Both the position numbers and the translations under genes were made by a program. A stretch of 64,000 bases of DNA from Methylomagnum ishizawai (GTDB taxonomy: Bacteria; Pseudomonadota; Gammaproteobacteria; Methylococcales; Methylococcaceae), in contig NZ_FXAM01000001.1 in NCBI RefSeq assembly GCF_900155475.1, positions 4,564,901-4,628,900 on the forward strand. The letters are read 5' to 3'. The first letter of the stretch is position 1; the number at the start of each line of letters is the position of its first letter. Below are positions 58,319-64,000 of this stretch, one piece after another. The notes beneath the pieces were generated by a model. The model worked only from the letters and a program-made list of their open reading frames with translations. It did no database searches and was not told where the DNA came from.

Positions 58319-59250
58319 ATGCTGATCCAACGCCCCTCCGACATCCGTTCTTCGGAAATCACCCCCCCGGAATTGTTCCATGACCGCAGGCGTTTCCTGC
58401 AAATGACCCTGGGCGCCACGGCGCTGGCGGCGCTGCCCCCGGTCTTCGCGGCGGGCCTTCCCCTGGCGGGGATCAGGAAGAGCCAGTACACCGTGGACGA
58501 CAAACCCACGCCCTACGAATCCGTCACCACCTATAACAATTTCTACGAATTCGGCACGGCCAAGGAAGACCCGGCCCAATACGCCGGTGGCCTGAAAACC
58601 CGGCCCTGGACCATCGCGGTGGAGGGCGAGGTCCACAAGGCCCAGGCTTTCGATATCGAGGATATCCTGAAAATGGCACCCTTGGAGGAACGCATCTACC
58701 GGCTGCGCTGCGTGGAGGCGTGGTCGATGGTCGTGCCCTGGGTGGGGTTTCCCTTGGCGGAATTGCTCAAGCGGGTGGAGCCGACCGGCAATGCCAAATT
58801 CGTGGAATTCACCACGCTGCAAGACGCCGCCCAAATGCCGGGGCAGCGCACCCGCGTGTTGGATTGGCCGTATCGGGAAGGCTTGCGGATGGACGAGGCC
58901 ATGCATCCCTTGACCTTGCTGACGGTGGGGCTCTACGGCGAAGTCCTGCCTAACCAGAACGGCGCCCCGGTGCGGATCGTAGTGCCGTGGAAATATGGCT
59001 TCAAGAGCGCCAAATCCATCGTCAGGATCAGGCTGGTCGAGCAGCAGCCCAGACCACCTGGAACGACGCCGCGCCGGGCGAATATGGGTTCTATGCCAAC
59101 GTCAACCCGGCGGTGGACCATCCGCGCTGGAGCCAGGCCAAGGAGCGCCGCATCGGCGAGTTCTTGAAGCGCCCCAGCTTGCCATTCAATGGCTATGCCG
59201 AACAGGTCGCCCCGCTTTATGGCGGGATGGACCTGAAGAAATATTTCTAG
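58319..59250 (+). pseudogene. msrP: Protein-methionine-sulfoxide reductase catalytic subunit MsrP, one frameshift
   Basis: A molybdopterin sulfite-oxidase-fold enzyme. It has a twin-arginine signal ([18 protein letters not shown]), [16 protein letters not shown], the Mo-ligand Cys in [15 protein letters not shown] and [15 protein letters not shown] C-terminus. It repairs periplasmic Met sulfoxide with MsrQ. The frame breaks at 59048-59050 (CCC where CCCC is expected). The last 66 residues ([18 protein letters not shown]... MDLKKYF) continue in the frame ending at 59250. The msrQ gene is not adjacent. Most likely an intact gene with an assembly error. Confidence 0.88.
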
Positions 59251-59358
59251 CGGCACGCGGCTTCCCATGCTCCGTTTGGGAAGCCGCCAGGGATTCCCCT
59301 GCGTTCCGTCCGGGCGGCGGGCTAGAATAGCCGCCTTTTCCCTCCGTATCCCACGCCC

Positions 59359-60671
59359 ATGAAAACACCCCGCATCGGATTCGTCAGCCTCGGTTGCCCC
59401 AAAGCCCTGGTCGATAGCGAACGCATCCTCACCCAGCTCCGCGCCGAAGGCTACGAACTCTCCCCCACCTATCAAGATGCCGACCTGGTGGTGGTCAATA
59501 CCTGCGGCTTCATCGACGCCGCCGTCGAGGAATCCTTGGATGCCATCGGCGAAGCCCTGGCCGAGAACGGCAAGGTCATCGTCACCGGCTGCCTGGGCGA
59601 ACGCGCCGACGAAATCCGCGCCGCCATCCACAAGTCCTCGGCATCACGGGTGCCCACGCCTACGAGGCCGTGGTCGGGACCGTGCATGAGCATTTGCCGC
59701 CCTTGCACGATCCTTTCGTCGATCTGGTGCCGCCCGAGGGCATCAAACTCACCCCGCGCCATTACGCCTATCTCAAGATTTCGGAGGGCTGTAACCACCG
59801 TTGCTCGTTCTGCATCATCCCGTCGCTGCGCGGCGATCTGCTCAGCCGCCCCATCGGCGAAGTGATGGGCGAGGCCGAGCGCCTGGTCGCCGCCGGGGTG
59901 AAGGAATTGCTGGTAGTGTCGCAGGACACCAGCGCCTATGGCGTCGATCTGAAATACCGCACCGACTTCTGGGGCGGCAAGCCGCTCAAGACCCGCTTCC
60001 GCGATCTGGCCCAGGCTTTGGGCGGATTGGGTGTGTGGGTACGGCTGCATTATGTCTACCCTTACCCGCATGTGGACGAAGTGATTCCGCTGATGGCCGA
60101 GGGGAAAATCCTGCCCTAATCTGGATATTCCGTTCCAGCACGCCAACCCGCGTCTCCTCAAGCTGATGAAGCGCCCGGCGGCGGCGGAAGATGTGCTGAT
60201 GCGGATCGAACGCTGGCGCGGCCTGTGCCCGGACCTAACTTTGCGCAGCACCTTCATCGTCGGCTTTCCCGGCGAGACCGAGGAGGAATTCGAGGAATTA
60301 CTGGATTTCCTGGAGGAAGCCCAACTCGACCGGGTGGGCTGCTTCGCCTATTCGCCGGTGGAGGGGGCGCCGCCAACGCCTTGCCCGACCCGGTGCCGGA
60401 AGCCGTCAAACAAGACCGGCTGGCCCGCTTCATGGAAGTGCAGGAACGCATCAGCGCCGAACGCCTACAGGCACGGGTCGGAGGCCGGGAAATGGTGCTG
60501 ATCGACGAAGTGGTGGAAGAAGGCGCGGTCGCCCGCAGCCGGGCCGACGCCCCGGAAATCGATGGGCAGGTGTTCATCGATGGCGCGACCCAGCTCAAGG
60601 TCGGTGAGTTCGTCGAGGTGGTGATCGAGGAAGCCGACGAACACGATATGTGGGCGCATCTCGACGGCTAG
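59359..60671 (+). pseudogene. rimO: Ribosomal protein uS12 methylthiotransferase RimO, three frameshifts
   Basis: All parts of RimO can be read. The UPF0004 domain is [19 protein letters not shown] with VVNTCGFID and VTGCLGERA. The radical SAM motif is [18 protein letters not shown], and the TRAM domain is ..[20 protein letters not shown]. The enzyme adds a methylthio group to Asp88 of ribosomal protein S12. Three indels break the frame: a missing C near 59624, an extra A at 60118-60119 (giving a false stop) and a missing G near 60369. Each correction restores conserved wording, so errors are likelier than decay. Confidence 0.9.
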
Positions 60672-60714
60672 GACAGGACGGCGGACGGCCGGAGGACCGT
60701 CCGCGCGGCGGGGC

Positions 60715-61200
60715 TCAGTGATGATGACCACCGCCACCATGGACATGGCCATGGTCGAGTTCTTCGGCGGTGGCATCGCGGATGTCGGTGATTTCCACAT
60801 CGAAGGTCAGGGCGATGCCGGCCATGGGGTGGTTGCCGTCCAGGAGGATGACCTCGTCTTCGTCCACGCCCAGGACGGTCAGGAGTTGCAGCCCTTCCGG
60901 GGATTGGGCTTGGAACTGCATCCCCGGCAAGATTTCATCGACGCCCTGGAAGGCGCTCTTCGGCACCGATTGCACCAGGTCGTCGTCGCGGAGGCCATAG
61001 GCGTCCTCGGGCGCGATGGTGATCTTGAAGCTATCGCCGACCACGCGGTCGGTCAGGGCGTTTTCCAGGCCTGGAATGATGTTCCCCGCGCCATGCAGAT
61101 AGGCCAAGGGGCCGTGGTCGCGGGAGGAATCGAGGACTTCGCCCTCGTCGTTGGTCAGGGTGTAGTGGATATGCACTACCTTTTGGGTCGCGATCCGCAT
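60715..61200 (-). CDS. slyD: FKBP-type peptidyl-prolyl isomerase SlyD
   Basis: A 161-residue FKBP with an inserted IF chaperone domain and a short His-rich tail (HGHVHGGGGHHH). The wording YTLTNDEGEVLDSS, LHGAGNIIPGLE.AL, PEDAYG and ..GNHPMAGIALTFDVEI is SlyD-like. SlyD folds proteins and binds Ni2+ with its tail, for hydrogenase maturation in E. coli. The frame is intact in spite of the indel-rich surroundings. It is convergent with rimO. Confidence 0.95.
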   Translation of the reverse strand: MRIATQKVVHIHYTLTNDEGEVLDSSRDHGPLAYLHGAGNIIPGLENALTDRVVGDSFKITIAPEDAYGLRDDDLVQSVPKSAFQGVDEILPGMQFQAQSPEGLQLLTVLGVDEDEVILLDGNHPMAGIALTFDVEITDIRDATAEELDHGHVHGGGGHHH

Positions 61201-61288
61201 GGGAAATTCCTTGATTTGAAAGTTAAAATTTCATCATAACGGGTTTTCCCTCGGCTAAACAGCGCTTCCCGGTGACGGGAAGCGGTTT

Positions 61289-61489
61289 TCAGGCCAGGAA
61301 ATGGGTATCGGACCGGGATTCGCGCCGGGGCGGGGCCGGAGCGGGTTCGGTATAGACCCGATAGAGGAAATAACCCATCAGCACGGTGAGCAACCCGCAT
61401 TTCAGGCGCAATAAGAGGCCCAAATACGCGATCCAATGCGGATGGGTGTGCAGGAAATGGTTGATCGGCTCGAACCCGTTTTCGATCAT
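61289..61489 (-). CDS. Small membrane protein of unknown function
   Basis: A 66-residue protein starting MIENGFEPINHFLHTHPHWI with one or two hydrophobic helices (AYLGLLLRLKCGLLTVLMGYFLYRV as a single long stretch) and a basic tail. An AGGA ribosome-binding site precedes ATG 61489. I recognise no family. It lies between slyD and pcnB. Confidence 0.55.
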   Translation of the reverse strand: MIENGFEPINHFLHTHPHWIAYLGLLLRLKCGLLTVLMGYFLYRVYTEPAPAPPRRESRSDTHFLA

Positions 61490-61613
61490 GGCGCTATCCT
61501 CCCAAGATGAAGCGGTCTGTCCAGGTTTGGCGCCTCCCCTGGGCCGGGATTCTCCGGGGGGTGGCCGCCTTGGCTCCAAAGATGCGTTGAGCGGGTCGGC
61601 GGGCTAGGGTAAT

Positions 61614-63051
61614 ATGCCGCCTTCCTGCCGTTCCCACCAGCGCGTTACTCCTCTGGCAATCATCGACTTCGTCAAAAAGCTGTTCAGCCCCCGCCACCGC
61701 CGCGACCCGAGCCGGAACCCGAGCCCGTGGCGCCGACCTGGCCCAGGGTCTATCCGCGTCCCGAGCATATCATTTCGCGCAGCCATATCAGCGACAATGC
61801 GCTCAAGGTCTTGGGCCGCTTGCGCCAGTCCGGCTATCAGGCCTATCTGGTGGGCGGTTGCGTGCGCGACTTGCTGCTGGGGCGCGAACCCAAGGATTTC
61901 GACGTGGTGACCGACGCCCGGCCCGAGGAAGTGCGCGAGGTGTTCCGCAATTGCCGCTTGGTGGGGCGTAGGTTCCGGCTGGCCCATGTCTATTTCGGCG
62001 ACGAGATCGTCGAGGTGGCGACCTTCCGCAGCATGAGCGGCGAGGATTCCCAAGGCGCCCATGTCCGTGCCAATGGCCGCATCCTCCGCGACAACGCCTA
62101 CGGCAACATCGAGGACGACGCCTTCCGCCGCGATTTCACCGTCAACGCGCTGTATTACAACATCGAGGATTTCTCGGTGGTCGATTATGTCGGCGGCATG
62201 GACGACCACAAGGCCGCCATCCTGCGCTTGATCGGCGACGACCCGAACAGCGCTACCGCGAAGACCCGGTGCGGATGCTGAGGGCGGTGCGGTTCGCGGT
62301 CAAGCTGGGCTTCAGCATCCATCCCGATTGCGCCGAACCCATGCCCCGGCTGGCCCGGCTGCTCGGCGAAATCCCGCCCGCCCGGCTCTACGACGAAATG
62401 CTCAAGCTGTTCCTGGGCGGCTACGCCGTGCAGACCTTCGAGCAATTGCGCCAGCACGGGCTATTCGCCGCCCTGTTCCCCGACACCGAGCGTTGCCTGG
62501 GGCGGGAGCCGGAAGGCTTCCCCTTGACCTTCCTGGCGAAATCCCTGGAGAACACCGACCAGCGCATCGGCGCGGGCAAGCCGGTCACGCCCTATTTCCT
62601 GTTCGCGGCCCTGCTGTGGGAGCCGACGCGGGCGCGGGCCGAATCCCTGATCGCGGGCGGCCAGAACCCGCTGCTGGCCTATCAGGACGCTGCCGGCGAA
62701 GTCATCGCCCGCCAAGTCCAGCGCATCGCCATCCCGCGCACCCTCACCCTGCCCATCCGCGAACTGTGGTCCTTGCAACCGCGGCTGGAAAACACCACGG
62801 GCCGCGCCTTCCGCATGCTCGGCCATCCGCGCTTCCGCGCCGCCTACGATTTCCTGGTGTTGCGGGCCGCGACCGGCGAGGCCGATCCCGATCTCGCCGA
62901 TTGGTGGACCCGCTTCCAAACCGCCTCCGAAGCCGAGCAAAAAGCCATGACCCGCACCGGCCGCCGTCAGGCTTCGGCCCGTTCCAAACCCCGCAAGCGA
63001 CGGAACCGCGCCAAATCGCGTAAACAGGATGCCTCAACCCCAACCCCTTGA
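61614..63051 (+). pseudogene. pcnB: Poly(A) polymerase I, two frameshifts
   Basis: PcnB adds 3' poly(A) tails that promote RNA decay. The nucleotidyltransferase motif [20 protein letters not shown] and the [16 protein letters not shown] block lie in one frame (from about 61695). The neck and body domains ([14 protein letters not shown], ..RLYDEMLKLFLGGYA) lie in the next (from about 62245). The N-terminal [12 protein letters not shown] is in a third. The two switches fit a missing C near 61695 and a missing G near 62245. The basic tail RKRRNRAKSRKQ is family-like. It overlaps the folK start. Confidence 0.88.
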
Positions 63052-63552
63052 ACCCGTCCTCGCCTATATCGGCTTCGGCGGCAACCTGGGCGATCCCGTC
63101 GAACGCCTGAAGGCGGCGCGGCGCGAGGTCGCGGCCATTCCCGGCGTGCGCGAGACGGCGTTTTTCCAGCCTGTACCACAGCGCCCCGATGGGTCCGCAG
63201 GATCAACCCGAATACGTGAACGCCGCGATGGCGATCCGCACGACCCTGGCCCCCTTGGAGTTGCTGCGCGAATTGCAGGCCGTGGAGGCCCGGTTCGGGC
63301 GGGTGCGCGGCGTCGGCGAGCGCTGGGGCCGCGGACCCTGGATTTGGACCTGTTACTCTATGGTCAGCAAGCCTTGGAGTGCGACCGCCTCGCCGTGCCC
63401 CATCCGGGCTTGGCCGAACGCGAATTCGTCCTCTATCCCTTGCTGGAAATCGCCCCGGCTTGGAAGTTCCGGGTTTGGGTCCGCTGGCCGAATTGGCGCG
63501 GCATTGTCCTTTGCGGGGTTTGACCCGGATCGAGGAGGAACACCATGGATAA
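63029..63552 (+). pseudogene. folK: 2-amino-4-hydroxy-6-hydroxymethyldihydropteridine pyrophosphokinase FolK, three frameshifts
   Basis: FolK makes the pyrophosphate ester for folate synthesis. The start AYIGFGGNLGDPVERL, the middle MGPQDQPEYVNAAMAIRT, PRTLDLDLLLYGQ (metal Asp) and VPHPGLAEREFVLYPLLEIAP lie in alternating frames. The switches are an extra T in the T-run 63161-63165, a missing G at 63325-63328 and a missing T near 63461. The repaired gene ends at a TAA at 63550, overlapping panB, as in the usual pcnB-folK-panB order. Confidence 0.87.
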
Positions 63553-64000
63553 ACCGTTGACTATCCCCGCCCTGCTCGCCATGAAGGCGCGGGGGGAAAA
63601 AATTGCCCCCTCACCGCCTACGACGCCGCGTTCGCCGCCGTGATGGACGCGGCGGGGGTGGATTTGATCCTGGTCGGCGATTCCTGGGGGGTGGTGCAGG
63701 GCCATTCCGGCACCTTGCCCGTGACCCTGGACCAGATGGTGTACCACGCGGCCTGCGCGGCGCGGGGCGTGCGGCGGGCGGTGTTGGCGGCGGATTTGCC
63801 GTTCATGTCTTATGCCAGCATCGGCAGGCGCTGGACAGCGCGGCCCGGCTGGTGCGCGAGCGGGCGTGCAGATGGTGAAGCTGGAAGGCGGGCGCAAGCG
63901 CCTGGAAGTCGTCCGCGCCTGGCGGGGAGGATATTCCGGTCTGCGCCCATCTCGGGCTGTTGCCCGCAGTCGGTGCATAAGCTGGGCGGCTATCTGGTGC
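63545..64000 (+). pseudogene. panB: 3-methyl-2-oxobutanoate hydroxymethyltransferase PanB, N-terminal part, several frameshifts
   Basis: PanB starts the pantothenate pathway. The gene begins MDKPLTIPALLAMKARGEK at ATG 63545 and runs off the window end. Read across frames it gives TAYDAAFAAVMDAAGVDLIL, VGDSWGVVQGHSGTLPVTLD, AADLPFMSY and the VKLEGG metal region, then PVCAHLGLLPQSVHKLGGY. At least six indels are needed in about 400 bases: C lost in 63606-63610, near 63825, 63860, 63918 and 63925, and a C gained near 63964. These are best explained by low sequence quality. Confidence 0.85.

Noticed and set aside
59359..60671. Programmed frameshifting in rimO
   Set aside because: Three separate shifts in both directions, with no slippery site plus structure, and the same kind of indels in neighbouring genes. 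Sequence error explains all of them.

Overview
The window is GC-rich, gene-dense chromosomal DNA from a gammaproteobacterial (type I / type X) methanotroph of the Methylococcaceae, close to Methylococcus or Methylomagnum in character. The main evidence is a complete particulate methane monooxygenase operon (pmoC-pmoA-pmoB, 7738 down to 4714, minus strand). Its subunit lengths and metal ligands match those I recall for Methylococcus capsulatus Bath. The gammaproteobacterial block lptD-surA-pdxA-rsmA with divergent amgK-murU and a System I (ccm) cytochrome c maturation set agree with this. I see no rRNA, tRNA, CRISPR array, prophage or insertion sequence.

Layout. 1-4.6 kb: the end of an HD-GYP protein, a radical SAM/SPASM protein, and an outer-membrane factor plus CusB-like adaptor with two heavy-metal-binding modules but no inner-membrane pump beside them. 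4.6-7.9 kb: pmoCAB with its terminator, a sigma-70-type promoter and an upstream palindrome. 8-11.6 kb: DUF4389 and DUF2058 proteins, a bacteriohemerythrin/dual-receiver operon and an ApbE flavinyltransferase. 11.8-14.1 kb: a structured RNA candidate followed by a stand-alone EF-G gene. 14.2-22.3 kb: murU-amgK diverging from lptD-surA-pdxA-rsmA. 22.4-32.9 kb: pgm, an Lpp-like lipoprotein, ccmABC, a flavoprotein, two START-fold proteins, fliW and ccmGHI. 33-45.1 kb: a MoxR/VWA system (SWIM protein, DUF5691, MoxR ATPase, DUF5682, VWA) split by a 4.7 kb block holding a hydrolase, an EamA transporter, a PfkB kinase, dgkA and gcvPB. 45.2-49.1 kb: hom, a VapD pair, alaC and a class II aldolase-like gene. 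49.2-54.3 kb: DUF4331, TPR and HupE/UreJ genes facing an ECF sigma factor with a cupin anti-sigma factor. 54.4-64 kb: a secreted six-hairpin glycosidase, a lytic transglycosylase, msrP, rimO, slyD, pcnB, folK and panB.

How the genes fit together. pMMO is a copper enzyme that needs O2, and the neighbouring metal-efflux parts and bacteriohemerythrin are plausible accessories. The ccm genes supply the c-type cytochromes of methanol oxidation and respiration. The amgK-murU and lptD-surA genes maintain the envelope. The best candidates for little-described biology are the split MoxR/VWA five-gene system, the ECF-linked DUF4331-TPR-HupE operon, and the RNA element in front of fusA.

Sequence quality. 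From about 57.9 kb onward msrP, rimO, pcnB, folK and panB carry many single-base indels, mostly losses of one C or G. The transglycosylase N-terminus and the lptD N-terminus carry one each. I read these as assembly errors near a contig end, so the proteins should be read as the composite frames described, not as true pseudogenes.
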